A DNA stretch of 5,091 nt from an uncultured Lachnospiraceae bacterium (GTDB lineage Bacteria; Bacillota; Clostridia; Lachnospirales; Lachnospiraceae). Location: positions 1 through 5,091 of the forward strand of contig CACYEU010000185.1 in NCBI GenBank assembly GCA_902773445.1. The letters are read 5' to 3'. The notes beneath the pieces were generated by a model, which was not told the origin of the DNA, did no database searches, and saw only the letters and a list, made by a program, of their open reading frames with translations. The translations under genes were made by a program, and so were the position numbers. Below are positions 1-4,894 of this stretch, in pieces (the first letter of the stretch is position 1; the number at the start of each line of letters is the position of its first letter).

Positions 1-51
1 ACGCCTGAAATTTCGACGACGATGATCAAAGAGGAGCTCGGTCATAAATAA
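1..51 (+). CDS. C-terminal end of an unidentified protein (5' truncated)
   Basis: Frame 1 is open from the first base to a TAA at 49-51 and encodes 16 residues, TPEISTTMIKEELGHK. The other two forward frames close within about 25 bases. A real upstream gene probably ends here, because the next gene has its own strong ribosome binding site only 21 bases after this stop, the usual operon-like arrangement. I do not recognise the family from so short a tail. It carries no cysteine motif, membrane segment or other diagnostic residues, so no function is proposed. It could also be chance open sequence; the in-frame stop placed just before a good RBS favours a gene end. Confidence 0.45.
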   Translation, partial: TPEISTTMIKEELGHK

Positions 52-72
52 ACGGCAAGACCGTTTGGATAC

Positions 73-78
73 AGGAGG
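73..78 (+). promoter_or_regulatory. Ribosome binding site that sets the ppiB start
   Basis: A perfect AGGAGG lies 7 nt before the ATG at 86. It decides between that ATG and an in-frame ATG at 65, which lies upstream of the site and has no such sequence before it. Confidence 0.85.
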
Positions 79-85
79 AATTAAA

Positions 86-577
86 ATGGCAAAAGCAATC
101 ATTACAGTTAAAGACTATGGGACCATTACGGTCGAGCTTGACAGAGATACCGCGCCGATCACAGTCGATAATTTTGTCGAACTGGCGAAGAGCGGATTCT
201 ATGACGGCTTGACATTTCACAGGATCATCGCAGGATTCATGATTCAGGGCGGCGATCCGATGGGCAACGGTATGGGCGGCTCAAAGAACAAGATCAAAGG
301 CGAGTTCAGGGCCAATGGTGTCGAGAATAATCTGTCACATCAGCGCGGTGTGATCTCGATGGCACGCTCACAGATGCCGAATTCTGCCAGCTCCCAGTTC
401 TTTATCTGTCACGACGACGCGTCATTCCTCGACGGCCAGTACGCGGCATTCGGAACTACGACTGACGGAATCGAAGTTGTTGACGCGATTTGTAACAGTG
501 TCAGACCGATCGACGGCAACGGCACGGTCATGGCCGGCGATCAGCCTGTGATCGAGTCGATTGTGATCGAAGAGTAA
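86..577 (+). CDS. ppiB: Cyclophilin-type peptidyl-prolyl cis-trans isomerase, cytoplasmic
   Basis: This 163-residue enzyme would catalyse cis-trans isomerisation of X-Pro peptide bonds during protein folding. It is one single cyclophilin domain with no signal peptide, so it is cytoplasmic. The signature segment is at residues 44-57 (FHRIIAGFMIQGGD) and contains the catalytic arginine R46 and pocket residues F51, M52 and Q54, equivalent to R55, F60, M61 and Q63 of human cyclophilin A. The second core motif SSQFFI is at 102-107 and FLDG at 114-117. The position of human W121, the cyclosporin contact, is F114, and H126 is Y119, so cyclosporin affinity is probably low, as in many bacterial homologues. 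The length is normal for a small bacterial cyclophilin. The start at 86 is chosen because an AGGAGG sits 7 nt upstream. The rubrerythrin gene follows after 29 nt and is probably in the same operon. The family call is secure; the symbol ppiB follows common usage. Confidence 0.95.
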   Translation: MAKAIITVKDYGTITVELDRDTAPITVDNFVELAKSGFYDGLTFHRIIAGFMIQGGDPMGNGMGGSKNKIKGEFRANGVENNLSHQRGVISMARSQMPNSASSQFFICHDDASFLDGQYAAFGTTTDGIEVVDAICNSVRPIDGNGTVMAGDQPVIESIVIEE

Positions 578-606
578 GATAACATATATAAAGGAGGGTA
601 TATACG

Positions 607-1143
607 ATGAGCAAATATGCAGGAACACAGACAGAGAAGAATCTTTTGAAAGCATTTGCAGGTGAGTCTCAGGCGAGAAACAAATACACCTATTTTGCTT
701 CACAGGCTAAGAAGGACGGTTATCAGCAGATTGCTGCGCTGTTCGAAAAGACTGCCGCCAACGAGAAAGAGCATGCGAAACTCTGGTTCAAAGAGCTCGA
801 GGGCATCGGCGATACATCAGCCAACCTGGCAGCTGCTGCCGACGGCGAGAACTTCGAGTGGACCGACATGTATGACGGCTTCGCTAAGACTGCCGACGAA
901 GAGGGATTCCCGGAACTGGCCGAAAAATTCCGTCTTGTCGCCGCGATCGAGAAGCACCATGAGGAAAGATACCGCGCGCTTCTTAAGAATATCGAGACCG
1001 CTGAAGTCTTCAAGCGCAGTGAAGTCAAAGTCTGGGAGTGCCGCAACTGCGGACATATCGTTGTCGGCACCGAGGCACCGGAGATCTGTCCGACTTGTGC
1101 GCATCCGCAGAGCTTCTTTGAGATCAGCGCAGAGAATTATTGA
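607..1143 (+). CDS. rbr: Rubrerythrin (NADH-linked peroxidase, di-iron plus rubredoxin domain)
   Basis: Rubrerythrin reduces hydrogen peroxide to water in the cytoplasm of anaerobes, with electrons arriving through rubredoxin or NADH-dependent reductases. The 178 residues follow the classic order: an N-terminal four-helix ferritin-like domain (about 1-135) and a C-terminal rubredoxin-like domain (about 140-178). By comparison with the Desulfovibrio protein the di-iron ligands are E20, E53, H56, E81, E84, E115 and H118, all present. The FeS4 site is C145/C148 and C161/C164. The interhelix segment between E53 and E81 is about 13 residues shorter than in Desulfovibrio vulgaris, so this is a compact variant. 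The start ATG is preceded by AAGGAGGG, 8 nt upstream. It follows ppiB by 29 nt. No PerR-type box is visible in that gap, so any peroxide control would act further upstream. Identification is very secure. Confidence 0.97.
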   Translation: MSKYAGTQTEKNLLKAFAGESQARNKYTYFASQAKKDGYQQIAALFEKTAANEKEHAKLWFKELEGIGDTSANLAAAADGENFEWTDMYDGFAKTADEEGFPELAEKFRLVAAIEKHHEERYRALLKNIETAEVFKRSEVKVWECRNCGHIVVGTEAPEICPTCAHPQSFFEISAENY

Positions 1144-1159
1144 ATACGGTAATAACTGC

Positions 1160-1196
1160 TCCGGGCCGCAAATTGTTCTTGACAAAGCGGCCCGGA
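1160..1196 (+). other. Perfect 10-bp GC-rich inverted repeat after rbr, overlapping the tRNA promoter
   Basis: TCCGGGCCGC (1160-1169) pairs perfectly with GCGGCCCGGA (1187-1196) around a 17-nt loop. It starts 16 nt after the rbr stop, so in the rbr transcript it would form a strong 3' hairpin. No T-run follows, so it is not a standard rho-independent terminator. It may stabilise the mRNA 3' end or cause pausing. The loop contains the TTGACA of the next promoter. Confidence 0.65.
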
Positions 1197-1207
1197 CAGC
1201 GTAAAAT
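1179..1207 (+). promoter_or_regulatory. Sigma-A-type promoter for tRNA-Arg
   Basis: A perfect -35 TTGACA (1179-1184) is separated by 17 nt from a -10 TAAAAT (1202-1207, five of six matches). Transcription would start near 1214, leaving a leader of about 20 nt before the tRNA at 1235. The near-consensus sequence suits a constitutively expressed stable RNA. Confidence 0.85.
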
Positions 1208-1234
1208 CAATGGAGCGTTGTGAAACAATGACTA

Positions 1235-1308
1235 GTGCGCGTAGCTCAGCTGGATAGAGCGTCTGGCTACGGACCAGAAGGTCGGGAGTTCGAATCTTCT
1301 CGCGCACG
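1235..1308 (+). tRNA. tRNA-Arg (anticodon ACG)
   Basis: The 74 nt fold into a complete cloverleaf. The acceptor stem GTGCGCG (1235-1241) pairs perfectly with CGCGCAC (1301-1307). The D stem is GCTC/GAGC (1244-1247/1257-1260). The anticodon stem TCTGG/CCAGA (1262-1266/1274-1278) flanks the loop CTACGGA, with anticodon ACG at 1269-1271. The T arm has the conserved TTCGAAT loop (1289-1295) on a 5-bp stem with two G-U pairs. The discriminator is G1308, and CCA is not encoded, so it must be added after transcription. A34 would be expected to be edited to inosine by a TadA-type deaminase so that the tRNA reads CGU, CGC and CGA. It has its own promoter and terminator, so it is a single-gene unit between rbr and pfp. 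Confidence 0.97.
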
Positions 1309-1312
1309 CTCG

Positions 1313-1346
1313 CGGCCTTGTAAACAAATGTTTGCAAGGTCGTTTT
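1313..1346 (+). terminator. Rho-independent terminator of the tRNA-Arg unit
   Basis: A 13-bp stem with two G-T pairs runs from 1313-1325 to 1330-1342 and closes on an AAAT loop. It is followed directly by TTTT (1343-1346). It starts 5 nt after the tRNA 3' end, which fits termination of a short tRNA precursor. Confidence 0.85.
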
Positions 1347-1373
1347 GGATTGAGAATACAATTATTATATTAA
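1345..1373 (+). promoter_or_regulatory. Possible promoter of pfp (weak match)
   Basis: The AT-rich stretch between the tRNA terminator and the pfp ribosome binding site must hold the pfp promoter if the terminator works. One reading is TTGGAT (1345-1350), 17 nt, TATTAA (1368-1373); other registers such as TATATT at 1366-1371 or TACAAT at 1357-1362 are possible. No register is close to consensus in both boxes, so the exact position is uncertain. Confidence 0.3.
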
Positions 1374-1407
1374 CCAAAGAAACAGGATTAACCAGGAGGA
1401 GAGCATT

Positions 1408-2637
1408 ATGAAGAGAAATGTTATTGTCGGACAGTCCGGCGGCCCCACATCAGCAATCAACTCCAGTCTTGCGGGTGTCTATACAACAGCGAAAGAGCGC
1501 GGCGCCAAGAAGGTTTACGGTATGCGCCACGGTATCCAGGGCCTGCTGAACGGTGATTATATTGATTTGGGTGAACAGATCAAGAACGATCTGGACGTTG
1601 AGCTGCTGAGAAGAACTCCGGCTGCTTTCCTTGGCTCCTGCCGCTTCAAACTCCCCGAGATCCACGAAGACAGGGAAGTCTATGATAAGATTTTTGAGAT
1701 CCTCAATGAACTTGACATTGAAGCATTCATCTACATCGGCGGAAATGATTCGATGGATACGATCAAAAAGCTCTCGGATTACGGTCTTCTGACCGGCAGC
1801 GACATCAAGTTTGTCGGATGCCCGAAGACGATCGACAATGATCTTGCTCTGACAGACCATACACCGGGTTACGGCAGCGCCGCAAAATATATCGGAACAT
1901 CGATCAAGGAAGTGATCCGTGACGCGGCCAGCCAGGAATATCCGCGCGGTATCGCGACAGTCGTCGAAGTCATGGGACGCGATGCAGGATGGCTGACAGG
2001 TGCCGGCGTTCTCGCTGAGGGCGAGGACTGTGACGGACCGGATGCCCTGTATCTTCCCGAGGTTCCGTTTGATATTGATGCTTTCCTTAAAAAGGTCAAG
2101 AAGGAGCTCGACAAAAAGGGATATACCGTTGTCGCTGTTTCCGAAGGTATCCGTACGAAGGATGGCCAGTATGTCTGTGAGATGGGCAGTGAACATGCCT
2201 TTGTCGATGCGTTCGGTCACAAACAGCTGACAGGCACAGCGAATTATCTGTGTGCTTATCTGGCTGAAAAAATCGGCTGCAAGACACGTTCGATCGAATT
2301 GAGCACACTGCAGCGCGCGGCCTCTCACCTCGCGAGCCGGATTGATATTCTTGAAGCAGCCCGTATCGGCGGCGCATCGATCAAAGCGGCTGACGAGGGA
2401 AGCACAGGTGTGATGGTCGTCTTTGAGCGTGAATCGGATGATCCGTATCAGTGCCATACGGCGGTTAAGGATGTTCATAAGATCGCAAACGAAGAGCGGC
2501 TCGTCCCGCGCAAGTGGATCAACAAGGAAGGCACCTATGTCACCGATGAGTTCAAGACATATGTCAAGCCTCTGATTCAGGGCGATGTCTGGCCTGTCAT
2601 GGTCGGCGGCATCCCGCGCCATCTGTACATGAAATAA
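1408..2637 (+). CDS. pfp: Pyrophosphate-dependent 6-phosphofructokinase
   Basis: This 409-residue cytoplasmic enzyme would phosphorylate fructose 6-phosphate to the 1,6-bisphosphate with pyrophosphate as donor, a reversible glycolytic step. The fold begins with the glycine-rich GQSGGPTSAIN (8-18). The donor discriminating motifs point to PPi: GGNDS at 111-115, where the glycine used by ATP enzymes is aspartate D114, and PKTIDND at 139-145, with K140 in place of the ATP-type glycine. D143 and D145 match the catalytic aspartates of E. coli PfkA. MGR (189-191), SEG (245-247) and the LQR segment (301-303) supply substrate-binding residues. The length suits the single-subunit bacterial PPi-PFK class rather than the 320-residue ATP enzymes. 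The start has AGGAGG 8 nt upstream (1394-1399). It appears to be a one-gene unit after the tRNA terminator. PPi preference is inferred from motifs. No allosteric extension is evident. Confidence 0.93.
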   Translation: MKRNVIVGQSGGPTSAINSSLAGVYTTAKERGAKKVYGMRHGIQGLLNGDYIDLGEQIKNDLDVELLRRTPAAFLGSCRFKLPEIHEDREVYDKIFEILNELDIEAFIYIGGNDSMDTIKKLSDYGLLTGSDIKFVGCPKTIDNDLALTDHTPGYGSAAKYIGTSIKEVIRDAASQEYPRGIATVVEVMGRDAGWLTGAGVLAEGEDCDGPDALYLPEVPFDIDAFLKKVKKELDKKGYTVVAVSEGIRTKDGQYVCEMGSEHAFVDAFGHKQLTGTANYLCAYLAEKIGCKTRSIELSTLQRAASHLASRIDILEAARIGGASIKAADEGSTGVMVVFERESDDPYQCHTAVKDVHKIANEERLVPRKWINKEGTYVTDEFKTYVKPLIQGDVWPVMVGGIPRHLYMK

Positions 2638-2646
2638 AAGCATCTC

Positions 2647-2662
2647 CCGGCCTGAAAGCCGG
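2647..2662 (+). other. Short hairpin after pfp, without a T-run
   Basis: CCGGC (2647-2651) and GCCGG (2658-2662) form a 5-bp stem around CTGAAA, 9 nt after the pfp stop. It is followed by AAAA, not a T-run, so it is at best a weak or protein-assisted terminator, and pfp transcription may continue into the next gene. Confidence 0.4.
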
Positions 2663-2666
2663 AAAA

Positions 2667-2693
2667 TGTCGAAAAATGTCGAAAAGTGTCGAC
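2667..2693 (+). promoter_or_regulatory. Three tandem Spo0A boxes (0A boxes), 10-bp spacing
   Basis: TGTCGAA occurs at 2667-2673 and again at 2677-2683, followed by TGTCGAC at 2687-2693, so the three copies step by exactly 10 bp on one strand. TGTCGAA (TGNCGAA) is the known 0A box bound by phosphorylated Spo0A, and 10-bp tandem copies are the arrangement bound by Spo0A dimers, as at the B. subtilis abrB promoter. A degenerate fourth copy, TGGCGGA, is at 2700-2706. The array lies 95 nt before the start of the downstream gene, just upstream of a possible extended -10. Control by Spo0A is inferred from the match; the repeat itself is seen directly. Confidence 0.7.
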
Positions 2694-2713
2694 GAAAAGT
2701 GGCGGATTTCGCA

Positions 2714-2722
2714 TGGTATTTA
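2714..2722 (+). promoter_or_regulatory. Possible extended -10 element downstream of the 0A boxes
   Basis: TGGTATTTA gives a TGn extension followed by a poor -10 hexamer. No -35 hexamer is found 17 nt upstream (GAAAAG at 2694-2699), which is where the 0A boxes end. This is what an activator-dependent sigma-A promoter could look like: box 3 would be centred near -39. The match is weak and should be read as a hypothesis. Confidence 0.3.
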
Positions 2723-2739
2723 CCGGCGGAATTCGCTAC

Positions 2740-2756
2740 TGTTGCGTCAGGCAACA
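2740..2756 (+). other. Small leader hairpin before the pseudokinase gene
   Basis: TGTTGC (2740-2745) and GCAACA (2751-2756) form a perfect 6-bp stem with a 5-nt GTCAG loop, ending 19 nt before the ribosome binding site. There is no T-run. It may affect mRNA stability or translation, or be incidental. Confidence 0.3.
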
Positions 2757-2775
2757 CAGGACATTTGAGACATAT

Positions 2776-2781
2776 AGGAGG
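2776..2781 (+). promoter_or_regulatory. Ribosome binding site that sets the start at 2788
   Basis: AGGAGG (continuing as GTG) lies 6 nt before ATG 2788. It rules out the longer in-frame reading from GTG 2686, which would begin inside the 0A-box array. Confidence 0.85.
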
Positions 2782-2787
2782 TGCTCA

Positions 2788-3612
2788 ATGAAGGAAGAAA
2801 CTAAAACATACAAAATAGTCACTTTTTCATGTCGCGGCGATCGTTATGAGACAATCAAAGGAGAAACAGAAGGGATCAGACTGTTTGACTGGATCCATGA
2901 AAATGCGCCGGTTCCGGTCCGGGAGGTCACGCGGATCGCTTCGCAGATCCTCACGAACCTGCTTCACAGAGAGCTGAGCGGCAGCAATATCATGCGCGGA
3001 TACTGTAATCCGTTCATGTTCGTGATCGGCGGCGACGGGACCGTCAGTCTGATCGATCTGTCAGATCAGAGCAATCTTGCGCTCGGGCGAAAGATTCAGA
3101 CCAAGGCTGTCATGCGGTGTTTCTATCCGCCGGATACCGGAGAGTATGGAGAGGAGACATCCGAGCTATACGGATTTGCCCGTACGATCCAGTTTATCAT
3201 GGCGGCCAATGAAAAAGCCGGATCCTCAATGTCAGGGAAAGACACAAGACGATGGCAGCTGTTCCTTGACAACTGCGCAGGAGAGGGGCTGCGGCGCATC
3301 CGTGATTTTGAGCACGCCGGAAAGGTGTTGAAAAGGATCGGCGACTGCGGGGCGACAACGCAGAATGATAATGCAGCCGGAAAACCGGCAAAGGATGAGA
3401 GGTCATCAGTTCGTTTTCTGCGTCTTGCGATATGTTCCGCGGCGGTTTTGTTCCTGGTCCTGTCATTTAAAACAGGAATCGACGGTATGGAACAGATGCG
3501 CGAGCAGTATGATATGCGCTATACACAGATGTTTGAGCGGATCGTACAGCTTGAAACACAGGTCGAATCGCTTGAAGAAAGACAAAAAGCAGAGAGCAGT
3601 CATACCCGATAA
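2788..3612 (+). CDS. Membrane-anchored degenerate protein kinase-like protein (putative pseudokinase)
   Basis: The 274 residues resemble the C-lobe of a Hanks-type Ser/Thr kinase. Residues 29-60 look like the hinge and helices D-E (GIRLFDWI, then ASQIL). Residues 70-94 fit the catalytic loop and DFG strand: GDGTVSLIDLSD ends in DLS where kinases have DFG. FYPPD (112-116) fits the APE motif, SELYGFA (125-131) fits helix F, and R170 fits the late arginine. By ungapped alignment the HRD aspartate is Y72, the lysine N74 and the metal-binding asparagine M77. The glycine-rich loop, VAIK lysine and helix C are absent because the protein starts near strand 4. One transmembrane helix (about 211-227) follows basic residues R205, R209 and R212, predicting a cytoplasmic N-terminus. 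Residues 234-268 form a coiled coil (a: 245, 252, 259; d: 241, 248, 255, 262). Catalysis is unlikely; scaffolding or sensing is inferred. No exact family is recognised. Confidence 0.7.
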   Translation: MKEETKTYKIVTFSCRGDRYETIKGETEGIRLFDWIHENAPVPVREVTRIASQILTNLLHRELSGSNIMRGYCNPFMFVIGGDGTVSLIDLSDQSNLALGRKIQTKAVMRCFYPPDTGEYGEETSELYGFARTIQFIMAANEKAGSSMSGKDTRRWQLFLDNCAGEGLRRIRDFEHAGKVLKRIGDCGATTQNDNAAGKPAKDERSSVRFLRLAICSAAVLFLVLSFKTGIDGMEQMREQYDMRYTQMFERIVQLETQVESLEERQKAESSHTR

Positions 3613-3655
3613 ATTGTTTTATCTTGATTATCTGCGGCAATGGCAGCACAAGATA

Positions 3656-3684
3656 TAGACATATGATATGAAGTGTTATATAAT
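3656..3684 (+). promoter_or_regulatory. Strong sigma-A-type promoter P1 upstream of the cdaR-like gene
   Basis: TAGACA (3656-3661, five of six) and a perfect TATAAT (3679-3684) are 17 nt apart. Transcription would start near 3691, giving a leader of about 96 nt that runs through the second promoter and its direct repeat. This would drive the regulator and probably ftsE. Confidence 0.75.
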
Positions 3685-3723
3685 AAAACAGACTATGCAG
3701 GTGGGTGGTAAAAGCAGCACAGC

Positions 3724-3751
3724 TTGCAATATGTTACAATTGTGTTACAAT
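3724..3751 (+). promoter_or_regulatory. Second promoter P2 with extended -10
   Basis: TTGCAA (3724-3729), a 16-nt spacer and TACAAT (3746-3751) with a TG one base upstream (3743-3744) form an extended -10 promoter. Transcription would start near 3758, about 29 nt before the ATG. It lies inside the leader of P1, so the two would form a tandem pair. Confidence 0.55.
3732..3751 (+). repeat. Direct repeat TGTTACAAT, two copies, 11-bp period (possible operator)
   Basis: TGTTACAAT is at 3732-3740 and again, identical, at 3743-3751. The second copy contains the P2 -10 hexamer. The junction forms the 8-bp palindrome ACAATTGT (3736-3743). Two copies one helical turn apart over a promoter could be a site for a dimeric regulator, possibly the adjacent gene product acting on itself; that is inference. 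Confidence 0.5.
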
Positions 3752-3786
3752 ATATGAATAATTGAATCGCAAAGGGGCGTACTGCT

Positions 3787-4878
3787 ATGTTATCGAGGCG
3801 TATCGTTCAGGCGGCTGTCGAAGAGATTCACGGTTATTTTAAGTTGACAATCGCTGTCACGGATTCCGCGGGGAAGCTTCTCGCAATCGCAGGATCCGGG
3901 CCTGAACTGCCGAAACAAGACGTCTTGAAGACCTTTGCGGATTCGAACCGGCAGGTCGATCAGACTGCCGGCTGGATCCTGATCAGAATCACTGAATGGG
4001 ATAAGCCGGTGCTGATCGCGGCAGTCGAGGCACAGGGGCGTAACAGGCTCGAGATCGTTGGCATCAGTTTAGCGTTCAGCCTGCTGCTCCGGCAGAAGCG
4101 GGATCAGTTCGGACGTGACGAGTTCTTCAGGAATCTGCTGATCGGGTCACTGCTTCCGACACAGATCAAAGGCGCGGCATACGAAATCGGAATCCCGGAA
4201 AGAAAACCGCGTATGGTCTATGTGATCTCGCTGCCGGCGGACAAGAACCCGGCTGCGGCCGATGATATCTGCAACCGCCTGAGCGAACAGTTCAACGATA
4301 CGATCATTGTATCTGAAGAAAGGACGATCGCTCTGGTGCATGAACCGGAACCGCGCAGGCAAAACGAGGCGGGCGGTGACGATGAATTTGAGCAGAGACT
4401 TTTGGAGGCGATTCACTGCATATGCGGTGGTACTGCCTTAGTCGGATGCGGCAAGACAGCCCGGGATCTCGGCAGTCTTCCGGACAGTTACCGGAAGGCG
4501 CTGTCGGCAATCAAGACCGGCCGGGCATTCAGGATCAGAAACAGGATCCTGCGCTACAGCGATTTATTGTTCGAGTCATTTGTGCGCCATATGCCGATCT
4601 GTGACTGTGAACATTTTTGGCACGAATCATTTAACGAAGAGTTTTTTATGAATATGGATGAGGAGACTGCGAAAACTGCGCAGGTGTTCCTGAAGAATAC
4701 GATGAACAGGACGCAGACATCGAAAGAGCTGTTCTTCCATAGAAATACACTCAATTACAGGCTGACAAATATCCGCGGCGAGTCCGGACTGGATCTCAAG
4801 GATTTCAGAGATGCGATGCTTTTCAGGCTCGGGTGGACGATTTTTCGGTATATACAGGAATACAATATAGATAACTAA
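3787..4878 (+). CDS. CdaR/PucR-family transcriptional regulator with C-terminal helix-turn-helix
   Basis: The 363-residue protein follows the layout of CdaR-type (sugar diacid) regulators. Residues 1-105 fit the N-terminal recognition domain. The middle part ends in a degenerate GGDEF-like segment, about 215-250 (VGCGKTARDLGSLPDSYRKA). The PucR-type helix-turn-helix is at about 298-350, with the hallmark TSKELFFHRNTLNYRL at 311-326. CdaR members sense small organic acids, but the IGxxH segment typical of diacid binders is not visible, so the ligand is probably different. A Cys/His-rich patch includes C211, C213, C221, C272, C274, H276 and H279. There is no signal peptide, so it acts on DNA in the cytoplasm. 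The start has AAGGGG 9 nt upstream. Two promoters precede it and ftsE follows after 16 nt, so the two are probably co-transcribed. The family call is firm for the HTH end and fair for the N-terminus. Confidence 0.85.
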   Translation: MLSRRIVQAAVEEIHGYFKLTIAVTDSAGKLLAIAGSGPELPKQDVLKTFADSNRQVDQTAGWILIRITEWDKPVLIAAVEAQGRNRLEIVGISLAFSLLLRQKRDQFGRDEFFRNLLIGSLLPTQIKGAAYEIGIPERKPRMVYVISLPADKNPAAADDICNRLSEQFNDTIIVSEERTIALVHEPEPRRQNEAGGDDEFEQRLLEAIHCICGGTALVGCGKTARDLGSLPDSYRKALSAIKTGRAFRIRNRILRYSDLLFESFVRHMPICDCEHFWHESFNEEFFMNMDEETAKTAQVFLKNTMNRTQTSKELFFHRNTLNYRLTNIRGESGLDLKDFRDAMLFRLGWTIFRYIQEYNIDN

Positions 4879-4880
4879 TA

Positions 4881-4886
4881 AGGAGG
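4881..4886 (+). promoter_or_regulatory. Ribosome binding site that sets the ftsE start
   Basis: AGGAGG begins 2 nt after the regulator's stop codon and lies 8 nt before ATG 4895. A competing ATG at 4891 is only 4 nt away and opens a frame that stops after five codons. Confidence 0.85.
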
Positions 4887-4894
4887 TTGTATGT

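Noticed and set aside
175..181. A perfect TGTCGAA (0A box) inside ppiB
   Set aside because: It is a single copy inside coding sequence, where GTC-GAA (Val-Glu) is a common codon pair here, so it is expected background.
656..1204. 182-codon plus-strand frame overlapping rbr
   Set aside because: It is an out-of-frame shadow of rubrerythrin, with a serine/arginine-rich composition, and runs into the tRNA promoter.
1137..1361. 74-codon minus-strand frame across the tRNA-Arg gene
   Set aside because: Its central peptide is the reverse-strand translation of the tRNA, a well-known source of spurious protein annotations. It also runs through the terminator and promoter.
1369..1394. Direct repeat ATTAACCA (1369-1376 and 1387-1394) in the pfp leader
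   Set aside because: It is a short, AT-rich 8-mer with no symmetry and an 18-bp spacing; a chance origin is likely.
2701..2732. Possible sigma-H promoter (GGCGGATTT and GCGGAAT) before the pseudokinase gene
   Set aside because: Both boxes match the RnAGGAwWW/RnnGAAT consensus well, but the spacer is 16 nt where about 11-12 is expected.
1450..2757. 435-codon open frame on the minus strand, antisense to pfp
   Set aside because: It lies almost wholly opposite a highly conserved gene. The product has no recognisable domain, and the long openness follows from pfp codon usage rich in GAC/GTC/ATC. No suitable promoter or ribosome binding site was seen for it.
3608..3623. GATAAA/TTTATC hairpin overlapping the pseudokinase stop codon as a terminator
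   Set aside because: The 6-bp stem is almost all A-T, the stop codon lies inside it and no T-run follows; too weak to call.
3695..3757. 20-codon open frame in the leader of the CdaR-like gene (possible leader peptide)
   Set aside because: There is no ribosome binding site before its ATG, the start nearly coincides with the predicted P1 transcript start, and no run of regulatory codons is present.
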